The notes under the pieces: model-generated
Database searches by the model: none
What the model was told of the DNA's origin: nothing
The model's input: the letters and a program-made list of their open reading frames with translations, nothing else
Shown: positions 1 to 25,570 of the stretch, piece by piece
Position numbering within the stretch: position 1 is the first letter of the stretch
Layout of the letters: every line of letters begins with the position of its first letter
Made by a program: the position numbers and the translations under genes
NCBI RefSeq assembly: GCF_002234675.1
Contig: NC_019871.2
Coordinates: forward strand, 24,833,466 to 24,897,465
Origin: Oryzias latipes
Taxonomy: Eukaryota > Chordata > Actinopteri > Beloniformes > Adrianichthyidae
Length of the DNA: 64,000 nucleotides
Direction: 5' to 3'

Positions 1-3000
1 GATCTGGAAACAACTGGGCTAATGGGTAAGGATGGGTCCAGAACTAGAATCAACTACGCTGAGATTGTAGTCCAGAGAAAGGTAAGTGATTATCTAGTTT
101 TGTGTTTCATGCCTCCGTCTAGGTTTTGCGTCCATGGTCCTCGTCACAAAGACGCAGTGGAGGAGCTGGTGAGGCGGGAGGTGGAGCGCTGTGACAGACT
201 GGCAGGTCTCATGACCATGATGAGTGTGGCAGGTGGAACCGGCTCAGGTGTTGGCACCTACATCACTCAGTGTCTCAGAGACATCTACCCAGCATCGTTT
301 ATCCTCAACCACCTCACATGGCCGTACGGGACAGGGGAGGTACAAATCTGTATTATGTAGTCGTCATGACGCAGAAATGTGCTTTTTCTGGTGACATTTC
401 TGTCTCCAACTTTTTCTTTCAGGTGATCCTTCAAAATTACAACTCGGTGCTGACGCTGGCTCATCTCTACCAGCTGTCCGACGCCATCGTGGTGCACGAG
501 AACGACACGGTCCACGGGATCTGCAGTCGGCTGCTCAACATCAAACCCATCGCCTTCACTGACATCAACAGAGTTATTGCTCATCAGCTGGGTGGAGTCC
601 TGCAGCCGGCCTTAACCCCTGACTCAAATGGAGTCTACAGCCTGAATCCTCTTGGTGAGTGAGGTGCAAACCGTGGACAAAGTCGTTCCACTGTAATCGT
701 AAGAAAACCCCACAGTGGCTGCTAAATAATTTAAAAGCTTTGATTCCATGCTCCGGGTGAATACTCGATTCTGATTGGCTGCTGGGTGTGCATTAAAACC
801 TGATAACCGCACAGTAAAAAAAGAAGGTCCGGTCACCTAGCTTAAATTTTTCGTATCACATTTTTTAAACAAACCTTTGCTTCATCATTTGGACAAAAAC
901 AAGCGGTCAGAGGTGAACTTTCTCTCTGAACTGATGCTTTATTCAACCAATCAGAAAGATCAGCATATATACATCGCCGAATCTTGACTGCAGCGGTGAT
1001 GCAGCGTCACGCGGACTGTTATCTGTTACGCACATCGCTTTTTGTGAGGAAAGCGATCCAAATCGGAAAAAAAAACAAGAATTAAGGACTAAAAACTGGT
1101 TAATATGTATTGCTTTTGTAAGTGACCATAGTATAAGCAGGTTAATGGCCTTCGAAGTCTGCGTTATTACTTTTTAACGCACTTCGCAGAAGCAGGTTCA
1201 GGCTTCCACGGCGTGCGTTAAAAGTAATAACGCACACTTCGTCGGCCATTAACCCTTACATAATAAATAAAGATCTACAACTCGTAGGAAAGTCAGACAT
1301 CACTTTTGAATCATTGCTTAACAGAATCCGCTAAAGCAACTGGATAAAAATGACAAGTCATAAAACTTTTGAGGCAATTTCTGTCTCCGATTTGAATGCA
1401 GTCTTCTCCAGACAGCATGGAGACGACTGCTCCATCACAGATGATCAACGTGATTTAGATCAGAGATCATCTAGAACAATGCAATATTTTGTTTGTGGAC
1501 ATTCTAGGATCATTTTTGCTTTTGGATTGGTATTGTTGTAGTGTTCATGAGACCATGCTGTCAGATAGCAGATTGTCCTATCAATGAAAGTTAGTAGTTG
1601 GGAGATACAGGGCCTTGCAAAAGTATTCGTCACTCTTGAACTTTTCAACCTTTTGCCACATTCCAGGCTGCAAGCATAAAGATATAAAACTATAATTTGT
1701 TGTGAAGAATCTACAACTGGGACACAATCATGAAGTGGAACGAAATTTATTGGACATTTCAAACTTTTTTAACAACTAAAAAACTGAAATATTGGGCGTG
1801 TGATTTTATTCAGCCCCCTTAAGTTAATACTTTGTAGTGGCACCTTTCAGTTTTGCACATCGAGAGACTGAAACTTTTGCTCATTCCTCCCCGCAAAACA
1901 GCTGGAGCTCAGTGAGGTTGGATGGAGAGCGTTTGTGAACAGCAGTTTTCAGTTCTTTCCACAGATTGTTGATTTGATTCAGGTCTGGACTTTGACTAGG
2001 CCATTCTAACACCTGGATGTGTTTGTGAACATTGTAGATTCTGCTTTATGTTTTTGGATCATTGTCTTGTTGGAAGACAAATCTCAGTCCCAGTCTCAGG
2101 TCTTTTGCAGACTCCATCAGGTTTTCTTCCAGAATGGTCCTGTATTTGGCTCCATCCATCTTCCCATCAATTCTAAACATCCTCCCTGTTTGCGCTGAAG
2201 AAAACCATGATGCTGCCACCACCATGTTTGACAGTGGGGATGGTGTGTTCAGGGAGATGAGCTGTGTTGCTTTTATGCCGAACATAACGTTTTGTATTGT
2301 TGCCAAAAAGTTCAGTTTTGGTTTCATCTAGGGCTGCACGATATGAGGAAAACTCGCGATATGCGATATTGGTAATTAATATTGCGATAAAGATATAAAT
2401 TGCGTTATATAAACAAATAGCAAAAAAAACAAAAACATCATTTCCATTTCACTGCATTTCCAAATGACCCTTGTCGACGTAGGAGGCAAACATCAAACAT
2501 AAAAGGGCTCATCTGATTGATCAAAAACGTAAACGGGTCCTTCTGATTGGTTAAATGCACAAAGGGATTTATTTCATTTGTTCAATATTTCAAGCTGCCA
2601 TGAGTTTGTTTTAGCACATTTAAGGTAATCATTTATTGCGATTTTTGCGGTATGCATATTGCACAGCTTGATTTCGCGAGAACGATAAATTTGCGGTATA
2701 TTGTGCAGGCCTAGTTTCATCTGACCAGAGCAACTTCTTCCACATGTTTGGTGTGTCTCCCAGGTGGCTTGTGGCAAACTTTAAACAACACTTTTTATGA
2801 ATATCTTTAAGAAAGTGCTTTCTTCTTGCCACTCTTCCAAAAAGGCCAGATTTGTGCAGCATACGACTGCTTGTTGTCCTCTGGACAGACTCTCCCACCT
2901 CAGCTGTAGATTTCTGCAGTCCATCCAGAGTGATCATGGGCTTCTTGGCTGCAGGTCTGATCAGTCTTCTTGTTTGAGCTGACAGTTGAAACGGACGGGC

Positions 3001-5443
3001 GGGTCTTTGTAGATTTGCAGTGGTCTGATACTCCTTCCATTTCAGTATTGTTGCTTGCACAGTGCTAATTGGGATGTTTAAAGCTTGGGAGATCTTTTTC
3101 TATCCAAATCCGGCTTTAAACTTCAATCACAACAGAATCTCGGACCTGCCTAGTGTGTTCCTTGTTCTTCGTGATGCTCTCTGCGCTTTAAACAGACCTC
3201 TGAGACAATCACAGAGCAGGTGCATTTATACGGAGACTTGATTACATACAGGTGGATTCTATTTATCATCATTAGTCATTTAGGTCAACAGTGGATCATT
3301 CAGAGATCCTCACTGAACATCTGGAGAGAGTTTGCTGCACTGAAGGTAAAGGGGCTGAATAGAATTGCACGCCCAATATTTCAGTTTTTTTATTTGTTAA
3401 AAATATTTGAAATATCCACTAAATTTCATTCCACTTCATGATTGTGTCCCACTTGTTGTTGATTCTTCACAACAAATTATAGTTTTATATCTTTATGTTT
3501 GCAGCCTGAAATGTGGCAAAAGGTGGAAAAGTTCAAGGGGGCCGAATACTTTTGCAAGGCCCTGTATGCTGGTAGGCAGGAGGAGATGGCAAAATGTCCC
3601 GATTACACCACTTATGAGTACATGTACTGTATGTTGGTTGTACTTGTCTATTATGCTTATTTGATACCATCTGACACAGAGAACCCTGAAACTGCTCCTC
3701 CCGAGTCCAGCTTATAATGAAAGTTTTGGGAAGAAGTAAGAACAGGGAAAACAGCAAAATACATTTACTTAAACTCCCGTCTCGTGAGTTTAAATTTGAG
3801 AGCAGCTGTTTAAGATAAGTATTAAAAAATCTGTTGAATGCTGGTTAAATTTGACGACAAGAAATTCTCCAGAAATGACTGAACATCAATTCTAAAACAA
3901 AAACTTTCTGACAGTGAAACGAAACACAAAAAAAGTGCTTTTAACTGGTCTGATCAAAGTATTTGTCCTTGAGCAAACATGTAAAAGGTAATATGGATTA
4001 ATTTGTAATATTTTGTTGTAATACAGAGATACTGTATTACCCACTGTGATTATGCAGTTCTTACCCAAAATCCCAAAATCGGTGTCGTTTTAAAGACGTA
4101 GTTTCTCCAGAGCAATAATAGTTCATCAGAAATCCGTAGCGTTGGTACGGAGGAACCCCGCCCCTTCCCGTTGCTCCTGATTCACAACAACTTGAAGAAA
4201 GAAATACTCAGAAATACAGTTTGAAGCTGAGTTTTCTTTATAAATGTCCTCCATCGTTAGAAAAAAATGCCACAAGAACTCGTCAACAACACCAAAAACA
4301 TGATTTCCATCAGAGTAGGTCTTTAAAGCTCTCCTTTAGATGTTTCCTGCAATTTTAGAGCCGTCAGTGACATCAGCCAGGATGATATCCAGTGAATCTC
4401 TCACAATTTGATCTTCACGGAAAAAGAAAGAAAAGAAACTGAAACAATTCAAACAATAGTATTAAATTGGAGATGTCTGGAAATTGCATTTAGGTCGTAA
4501 CAGCACACGATCTTCACAGTTTAGTATTGTAAGACCATTGTTGCTTCTGTCATCTGTGTTTTTTTTATGTTGTTGTAGGAGAGTTGGTGAGCGCTCTCTG
4601 TTGTCATCCGGAGTATAAACTGCTTAGTGTGTCCACCATCCCTCAGATGCCCAGCTCCTCCGTTCCCTACAGCTCTTTCAGCTGGACTGGTCTGCTCAAA
4701 CACCTACGCCAGATGCTCATCTCCAACACCAAGATGGAGGAAGGCAAGTTTGCTCCAAAAGTGATGAGACTTTTCATCAAAGTCAGTTTTGTAAAATCCT
4801 GTTGTTTGTTTTTTAGGGATAGATTGGCATGTGCGTCCACCAGCAGCTTCTGGGCGGATCAGGAGTGTCGCTGGAAGCAGCTTCAACACCTCACTGGCTA
4901 ACCTGCTCATACTGAGAGGAAAGGACGTCTACTGCGCAGAGACAGGTCAGGGACAGGTCATGGTTGATCCACACTACTTTTAAAGAACTGTAGCTAAAAA
5001 AAACAAATTCCTTTCTGAAGGAAACTTTGAAGAGGCCACCATCTACACCCCTTGGCTCTCACCAGCAGAAGCTTTCAGTGCATGGAAATCCCCCATTCCC
5101 TTTAATAAGTATGAGAAGTCCGCCACGCTGGTCAGTAACAGTCAGGCTCTGCTTGGACCCTTGGAGGACATTGTGAGAAAAGCCTGGAACATGTTTGCCT
5201 CCAGGTGAGTCAGCCGCATAAATCTGAAGAAGCGTTTCCAAATGCTGTGATCGTCATGGAAACCAAATGCTCAGAGGCTTCAGATGGTTCTGAAGATACT
5301 TTCTTTCTCTTCTTTTTTGTTTTTTGTTTTGCAGGGCTTACATCCATCAGTATGATACGTTTGGGATCTCGGAGGACAACTTCCTTGATAGCTTCACAGC
5401 TCTTGAGCAAGTCGTCTCAAGCTACCGTGAACTGAAGAGCTAA
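1..5443 (+). CDS. tubd1: Delta-tubulin (TUBD1), 5'-truncated by the window edge
   Basis: Delta-tubulin is a centriole/basal-body tubulin needed for triplet microtubules. Exons seen: 1-25, 123-339, 423-654, 4579-4743, 4817-4945, 5021-5204, 5335-5443 (stop TAA 5441-5443). Together they give 352 residues in one unbroken frame, against about 450 for the family, so the first ~90 residues lie upstream. The first exon is only the tail SGNNWANG, with donor GTAAGG at 26. The tubulin nucleotide-loop signature AGGTGSG is at 229-249. Delta-specific stretches are [18 protein letters not shown] and [15 protein letters not shown]. The last residues [12 protein letters not shown] match the family C-terminus. 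Intron 4 (4744-4816) begins with GC instead of GT. The 3.9 kb intron 655-4578 is full of transposons. The open frame starting at ATG 22 is readthrough of intron 1 and is not the gene start. Confidence 0.96.
745..1268 (+). repeat. Foldback repeat family R1, copy 1 (TUBD1 intron 3)
   Basis: It begins near CTCCGGGTGAATACTCGATT and ends in a near-perfect inverted repeat (1141-1254). The arms start GTTAATGGCC and end GGCCATTAAC, with inner arms around GCGTTATTACTTTTTAACGC. A second copy at 45475-46010 has the same body and hairpin, and a third is at 43150-43586 plus 44990-45180. No coding capacity is seen. Superfamily not assigned. Confidence 0.75.
1900..3190 (-). pseudogene. Tc1 transposase, decayed
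   Basis: Read on the - strand, the segments follow Tc1 transposase order: helix-turn-helix part ([19 protein letters not shown], near 3070-3000), [11 protein letters not shown], the first catalytic region LLWSDET (near 2725), then, after the inserted [23 protein letters not shown] with the second catalytic Asp (near 2060), and [11 protein letters not shown] (near 1990). It is broken by a frameshift just after DNDPK, by several in-frame stops, and by the MITE at 2329-2713. No functional transposase can be made from this copy. Confidence 0.88.
2329..2713. mobile_element. hAT-type MITE nested in the Tc1 transposase
   Basis: 385 bp with ends TAGGGCTGCAC and (inverted) TAGGCCTGCAC, and an exact 8-bp target duplication GTTTCATC at 2321-2328 and 2714-2721. 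The 8-bp duplication and the TAG-type ends indicate hAT. Related, more decayed copies occur at 12567-13525 and about 43925-44255. Confidence 0.92.
4075..4328 (-). repeat. AAAGACC-ended repeat family R2, fragment a
   Basis: Reverse-oriented, internally deleted copy. It holds AGTTTCTCCAGAGC, the core TGATTCACAACAACTTGAAG, and the terminal GTAGGTCTTTA. It lies in TUBD1 intron 3. Confidence 0.65.
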
Positions 5444-5510
5444 CAGGGGTGGAATTGAACCCGTATAGCAATGTGGATTTCAGATGACATATTTTTGATG
5501 CTGTTTTTAA

Positions 5511-5516
5511 AATAAA
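5511..5516 (+). terminator. Poly(A) signal of TUBD1
   Basis: AATAAA lies 68 bp past the TUBD1 stop codon and is followed within 15 bp by a T-rich tract. It is the first canonical signal after the gene. Confidence 0.6.
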
Positions 5517-5597
5517 CGTTCATAAACTGTTTTTTTTTTTTTTTAAATCCCAAAATGTTATTTTTCTTGATTTGTAATGAAAAACATAACAATTGGG

Positions 5598-6210
5598 ATT
5601 TAAAGACCACCTTCTATGAAATTTTTGTTTTGGGTGTTTTTGCATTTTTGTGATGATGGAGGACATTTATAAAATAATTTAAGTTTAAAACTGTGTTTCT
5701 GAATATATCTTTATTCATATTGTTGGGAATCAGGAGCAGATGAAAAAATCCAGATTGAAAAACAGCTCATTTATTGTGATGTAAAAATGAATTTGGGTGG
5801 GCCACAAGCTCCCTGCTCCGCTCCATTCAGATGCATTCACTTGTAGACTAGATCTTTTTGTTTTTTGTTGTTCGAGCTAGCATTTGGCCTCAAAACTGTA
5901 CGGCTGGATAGATCCAATATTGCTCGCCCTTTGCCCCATTAATGTTAGTTTGGGGGTGTGAGGGGTATGAGCTAGTGGGACTGCATGTAAACAGAGAGCT
6001 CATTAATGGGTGATGGGAAAGGGGGGCGGGGTTGCTCCAAGCCAATGGTCCCGTCCACAACTCTGGTGAATTTCTAATGAACTACTACTTTCTAATGTCC
6101 TAGAATATAATTGCAAAAACAAAGAAAAGATTTAGGCTAAAAAGTAGATAAAAACCCTACTTTAAACGCTTTTAAAGTAGATCAAAAAAGGACCAGAGTG
6201 GGACTTTAAT
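5598..6210 (+). repeat. AAAGACC-ended repeat family R2, copy b (near full length)
   Basis: About 610 bp directly after TUBD1. It starts AAAGACCACC and ends GAGTGGGACTTTAA, so the two ends are inverted copies of each other (consensus AAAGACCCACTC). The middle contains CAAAACTGTACGGCTGGATA and AGCATGTAAACA-type sequence shared with the other copies. No open frame. Confidence 0.8.
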
Positions 6211-6553
6211 AAATGGTGGTGCAAATACTACACTACAATCAGTGTTATGAAAGTTACTTGTTGGTTGAATGTAATCCCTTACAGTATCATCGTCTCAGGA
6301 TTACCATGTGTTAAATGAGCCATAAATGACTCTCAAGGTCTTTTCTTTATAAAACCTGCTAAAGCAGCCCATAATCTACAGGGATTACAGCAGGACAGAC
6401 AGCTGAAGGCTCTGTGAAAGGACTGCAAGAAACTCCTTTAGAAGTGTTGAGTCTAAACTGGTGTTATTATTTAAAGTTGATGTGAAGGCCTAAAGTGGTT
6501 GAAAACAAGCAGAATAAGATTATTAAAGATAAAGATTGGATTCCTTGTGGTCC

Positions 6554-7508
6554 TGCTGCACAGAGGTGTAGCGGTTAGGACCCCCCCTCTCACGGTAAGA
6601 AGGCCCTGGTTCGGATCCCAGCTGGGTTCCTTCTGTGTGAAGTTAGCAGCTTCTCCTTGTGCATGTGTGGGTTTTCTCCAAACACTCCAGCTTCCTCCCA
6701 CCATCCACAAACATGCCTCAGTGGTGAACTGGTTACTCTAAAATCGTCCCAAAGGTGAGAGTGTGAAAGACTGGCGATTTGTCCTGGATCAAATCAAACT
6801 TTATTTCTACACCACTTTTTCCAACTCGTGCTACTTAAATTGCTTTACATAAAAACCAAAGACAAGACATTGAACAAATATTTTGTCTAAAACCCACACA
6901 ACCCCTCCCCCACCCACCCAGACATACACACATGTATCCCTTGTGCTATCTCAGATGACCCCACCCTTACATTGACGTGTTCTCCCTACCATGACAAAAG
7001 TGGATAAAGGTGGAAAAATTTCATGTAATCCATGGACACCAGTGAAGATCACAAATCATTGAAAAAAAAGGTTCAGAGCACTGTCTAGTGGGTCTATATG
7101 ACCCAACTCCCAACGTTAAAGTGCCTAGGATAGAACAAGGGTTACATATATCTGGATTTGTACTGAAGTGGGGAAATGAAATTTTGGGGACATGCCCACA
7201 TTAGTGACCCCCCTCTCAAGTTCAAAGAATACAGTACCGCGAAAAACGGAATGAGGTCTCGCCGTTTGTTTTAGATTTTTTGATCACCAAAAGGCCTGAA
7301 TCAGAGGACCTCAGGGTCTGCGAGGGCTCCTACTTTAAAATCACATCAGATAAATATGAAGGCCAGAGACCATAAAAACATTTATTGACCAATAATAAAA
7401 TGATGTACCCCACCCTTGCCTGGCAATAGTTGGGATAGGCTCCAGTAGCCACCTGGCATTGAAAGGGATTCCGCAGGTTTGGAAGATGGCTGAATGGAGG
7501 ATGGATGG
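6554..7508 (+). repeat. tRNA-derived SINE, split by later insertions
   Basis: The head (6554-6790) has a tRNA-like start with a B-box-like GGTTCGGATCCC, then the SINE body (CTTCTCCTTGTGCATGTG). The 3' part resumes at about 7404 with TGTACCCCACCCTTGCC and ends in a GGATGGATGG tail. About 610 bp of other repeat DNA separates the halves. Similar copies are at 29386-29666, 41240-42706 and 57184-57308. Confidence 0.7.
6938..7141. mobile_element. 205-bp MITE, family R3, copy 1
   Basis: The ends are CCCTTGTGCTATCTCAGATG and the inverted GATAGAACAAGGG. It is nearly identical along its length to 29020-29224. It encodes nothing. It sits inside the insertion that splits the SINE at 6554-7508. Confidence 0.75.
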
Positions 7509-9414
7509 TCCTGCTGCTCTGAAGAATTACATTTTGGGTTGTTCGTCAGGTGTGATACGCAGGTTACTGAACAAGTAATGGGAAAAACATTAATAAAAAC
7601 CCAGCAGCTATGCTGTTATTTTTGTATCTTGTTGCTCTGAATTGATGTGGTTTGTGTATTATTGCCAAATGTGATATAATGTTTAAGAGAGGCAGGTTTG
7701 GTGGTCAAGGACGTGTGTTACGTCAGAACGCCAACCTGTAGCGGCGTAGAGAAGTTTAGTGATCAAGGATGTCTGACTTTTGATCCTAGTAAATATGCTG
7801 TGCACATTTCCTTCATCACCTTCCTGTGCAAAGCTCAACCATGGTCTTACGGAACAAGAAAATATCAGAAAATATCACTCTTCTCAGCAGCTCTTTCACA
7901 TTTTTACCCACCTTTGCAGCTAGATGTAAAATTATGAATACGTGAGGTTACTATGGTTTGCAAGATGGTACTTTTTCTGTTTTTATTGATAGTTTCCAAA
8001 TGTATTTCTAACTTATAAAAGCTTCAAACAAAGCATTATGGTGAGATGAAAGATTTGTATCCAACACTACAAGCTTTAGATTAAAACAGTTTTAAATAAA
8101 AAAACAGTACTAGAACAAGCCCTAGTCCAAACCCAATCCCCATGCAGTCCAAAACAGAGGTTTTGGCCCAAACACAGCCACCAGATTAAATAAAAAAAAA
8201 ACAAGGTTTTGGTCAAAATACAGGCTTTGGCCCGAACTCACTCTGTCCAAAAAAATATAGCTCTGGAAGAGATACTGGTTCTGACCCACAAAAAGCACCC
8301 CCATCCAATGACAGGCACCTCAGGACAAAACAGCAGACTTCCCCAGCAAAGATGGTTGAAAAAAACATGAGGCTCTGCATCTTTCAAGACTCCTCTTTTT
8401 GTTTAGAAACAAGCGAATTTCTCCTCCATGATCTGCAGCCTTTGGTTTGAAAATGAACCAAGCAGAATAAAGAATGAGCAGCACGCTGGCGATCATCTCT
8501 GAAGCTTCCAGTCAGGAACAATCTGAGGTTCATCTGGGATTATAGGATCTCTGCATGTCCCCTCATGTGGACTTTCCTCCACTTCATTTCAACAATCCAG
8601 TTACATCAAAATAAATGTGACCCAATAGGAATGTTTGGTTGCTTGTAGGAGTCCGACAGCCTGTCCTTGTTTCTTCAAACTAAACCTGTTTGGAGTTGAT
8701 CATAAAAATGACTTGCGTGTTTTAAGCCAACATTTATGTTCAGAGATGACGCCTGATTAGCAAAAACAAGCAAAAAAACTCCAAGGGAAATATAGACTTT
8801 AAGTAACTTCACCAAAAAAGTTAAAACAAAGTGACCACAAGAGCGCACAATCCAGTGCTTTTGTGTGCCTGTCCCAAGTCTGGCTAATGGTCAGGGTAGT
8901 CAGGAAGGGCATGTGACATAAAACCAAAGCTAATTCACATATGTGAAGCACGGAGAGGGGATCTACTGTGGAAACGGCTAAAGGGAGCAGCCACAAGTCA
9001 AAGTTCAGATCTGTTTAGGTTGATTTTTTTGTTTTAGTAGAATCATAAAAATAAATAAAAAACAGTAGAAAATAGTTTTTTTTTACTGTCACATATTTGC
9101 TATTAAGGCAGCATCATTTAATGATATAATAAATAAATAAACACCAGTCAGGTCATTTGAAGGTAAATTTGTGATGACTTCCAGGTGCTTTTTTCCCCCT
9201 TTAAAATATATGGGTGGCCTTAGACAACTGAACATGATCAAATAAACAATTCTGCTCGAGTAAATGTGAATAAATCATTTCTTCGAAATTCTATTTGGGT
9301 TAAAGTCCTAAGATATATTAAAATGGACAAATTATGACTTATGTATAAAGTGAAAACCAAATAGCAGTGTATACAGGAAAAAAGGGGAAACGTGTGTAAT
9401 TTGCCTTTTAAATT

Positions 9415-9420
9415 TTTATT
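9415..9420 (-). terminator. Candidate poly(A) signal of pri-miR-21 / long VMP1 transcript
   Basis: AATAAA on the - strand, about 85 nt beyond the 3' foot of the miR-21 hairpin. Its position suits an end for the primary miR-21 transcript. Function is inferred from position only. Confidence 0.4.
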
Positions 9421-9504
9421 CGGGGACTTAACACACTCAGGTCAGGCTGACATCCACAGGGGGAGCAGGTAAAGTGCAAACATGGGTTGAGGAGCTGGAG
9501 CCCC

Positions 9505-9583
9505 ACAATGTCAGCCAGCTTACAGACCGTTGTTGCCGTGCAAATGGAACCTCCAACACCAGTCTGATAAGCTAGCCGACAAG
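9505..9583 (-). ncRNA. mir21: miR-21 precursor hairpin
   Basis: On the - strand the 5' arm reads TAGCTTATCAGACTGGTGTT (mature arm about 9574-9553), the miR-21 mature sequence with the fish GGTGTTGG end in place of the mammalian GATGTTGA. The 3' arm (about 9536-9512) reads CAACAACGGTCTGTAAGCTG and pairs with it nearly throughout. The stem continues with TTGTCGGC opposite GCTGACA, and the loop is about 9537-9552. It lies about 1.07 kb past the VMP1 stop codon on the same strand, the place miR-21 holds in mammals. It may be cut from extended VMP1 transcripts or have its own promoter; the sequence does not decide. Confidence 0.97.
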
Positions 9584-10655
9584 GTGGTGAAGTGACGTCC
9601 AGGAATCTGAGATGATGGCAGAGCGAGCTTCTGAACTCTGGAGCGACGCACGGGAAGATTTGGACAAGGAGCACAAACTCAGCTAAAACCAGTGAACTTC
9701 TAAGACATACAACAAAATTATTATCAATATATATTTATATATTTTTTACTTACCTTAAAGATGTTGATTTATAAATGCTAAAAAGACTAAAAAGAAATCA
9801 CAGCGAACCATCCATTTTTTTTAGAATAAATATTTACATTTGCAAACATTTCAAATTAAGGACTTAGAAACAAGTGCTATGATTCCCATCCTTTATACAT
9901 GATCCGGTTAGGTCAGCCCAAATGTACATAATAAAATGAAACCTTTTGCTGCAGGTACAATATTATTTCACAACGATGCATTTCTGATTTGATTCATGTC
10001 GACTGCTGAGCCTCATGTCAAAAAGTATTTACATTATGTTCAAATATTTAATATCCCCACTTTTTTTTTTTTTAAAGATCACGGTGCTTTCACTCTATTT
10101 TTTTGATTTAAAAGGTTTCAGAAACAGATTTGATCTCACTCTGTAACTAGACAAAACGGCTCAATTAAACTCAGAAATAAACACACTTCTTAACATGTAT
10201 CTTGACAGAACTGTACAACTGAACCCAACTCATGTCCACATTTACATGTTAGAAAAATTAAATAAAAAGCGAGTCAAACTATATCTGAGGGAAGACCGGC
10301 GTTCCCTGCTTGCATAAGGCTTATGATGGCTGCTGGCCGAGACTCAGCACTTCCCATCAAGCTGCTGCTTTACTTCTGAGGTCAATCGATGGGTTAATTT
10401 AAAGATGAGTAACATGTTAGGATCAGCAGGAAGGTTTACAAAACCCCAGGCGGGAAACGATGAGGAGGTTACATACATCTCGGACAGTGCGCGCACTCAC
10501 TGGCAAACAATGCTTCTTCCCCGTCTGAAGAAGCCAAAGGTTCTAAAAATGGATGAGGTTTGTTGTCGAGTGGCGAGGCTGCCGGGGAGCTCTCAGGAGC
10601 AGCAGCAGCAGCAGAGACGCAGTCATTTGGATGCATGAACCACTCTCTCCGGGCA

Positions 10656-25109
<14,454 letters not shown>

Positions 25110-25499
25110 GTCAATCACCGGCAAGCAGGTCACGTCCTGGACAAAAAGAAAAGAGGGTGACAAGTTTTTATTTCGGCTTCAAACGAGTCCCACAGTACCA
25201 CCAACTGTACGCAGTAAACCGAAGAAGTTCTCCGTCTATAAATTATCCTGTAAGAAGATACGGAGCTAAATGCCTGGTCATCATAAACCTCCACACGCTA
25301 ACCGGTTAGCTAACATGTTACAGCTGAGCTACAGACACCGGCGTTTTTAGTACCAAAATAAACGAGCTTTTAGTCAAGTTTAAGATACCTATCCGAAAGC
25401 TACAAGCTGTTTATTAACATATATTTTTATCCTAATATTATAAAACAAAAACAAAAGCTAACTAAGATAATAAAAATTATGCGGTTAGTTAAAATATCC

Positions 25500-25570
25500 T
25501 TGTCGTACCTCTTTCCTGTCTTCTTCACCCGGAACTTAATTCAGCACGTGTCAAAAGAAAACAGGTTCCT
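25500..25570 (-). promoter_or_regulatory. VMP1 first (non-coding) exon and core promoter
   Basis: A donor GTACGA at 25508 follows a likely non-coding exon from 25509 up to about 25560. It splices to the acceptor before 25136, 27 nt upstream of the ATG. Just upstream are an ETS-like ACCCGGAAC (25527-25535) and a CACGTG E-box (25545-25550), the core recognised by bHLH-Zip factors including TFEB/USF. No TATA box. The exact start site is not visible. Confidence 0.5.

Larger units (their letters stand above)
1608..3564 (-). mobile_element. Tc1-type DNA transposon, interrupted by a hAT MITE
   Basis: The ends are CAGGGCCTTGCAAAAGTATT and its inverse, each flanked by TA (1606-1607 and 3565-3566), the Tc1/mariner target duplication. 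Without the inserted hAT MITE and its extra 8-bp duplication the element is about 1.56 kb, normal for fish Tc1 elements. The decayed transposase lies on the - strand. Confidence 0.93.
5517..9500. other. Intergenic region between TUBD1 and miR-21
   Basis: No gene found. It contains R2 copy b, a tRNA-derived SINE split by later insertions, a short LINE-like tail in reverse orientation around 6790-6870 (CAAACTTTATTTCTACACCA), a 205-bp MITE (6938-7141), and a low-complexity stretch at 8100-8300 rich in TTTTGGCCCAAA-like words. Open frames here (for example 7698-7937 and 8122-8304) have no recognisable protein content. Confidence 0.6.

Noticed and set aside
22-360. Open frame starting at ATG 22 as the start of TUBD1
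   Set aside because: It reads through intron 26-122. The true exon ends at 25 (donor GTAAGG), and the preceding SGNNWANG is delta-tubulin sequence in another frame.
8122-8304. 60-codon - strand frame with repeated GPK/FDQN words
   Set aside because: It comes from a low-complexity stretch of TTTTGGCC-like words; no recognised domain.
9408-9674. 88-codon - strand open frame across the miR-21 hairpin
   Set aside because: It has no protein similarity and covers a structured RNA; chance frame.
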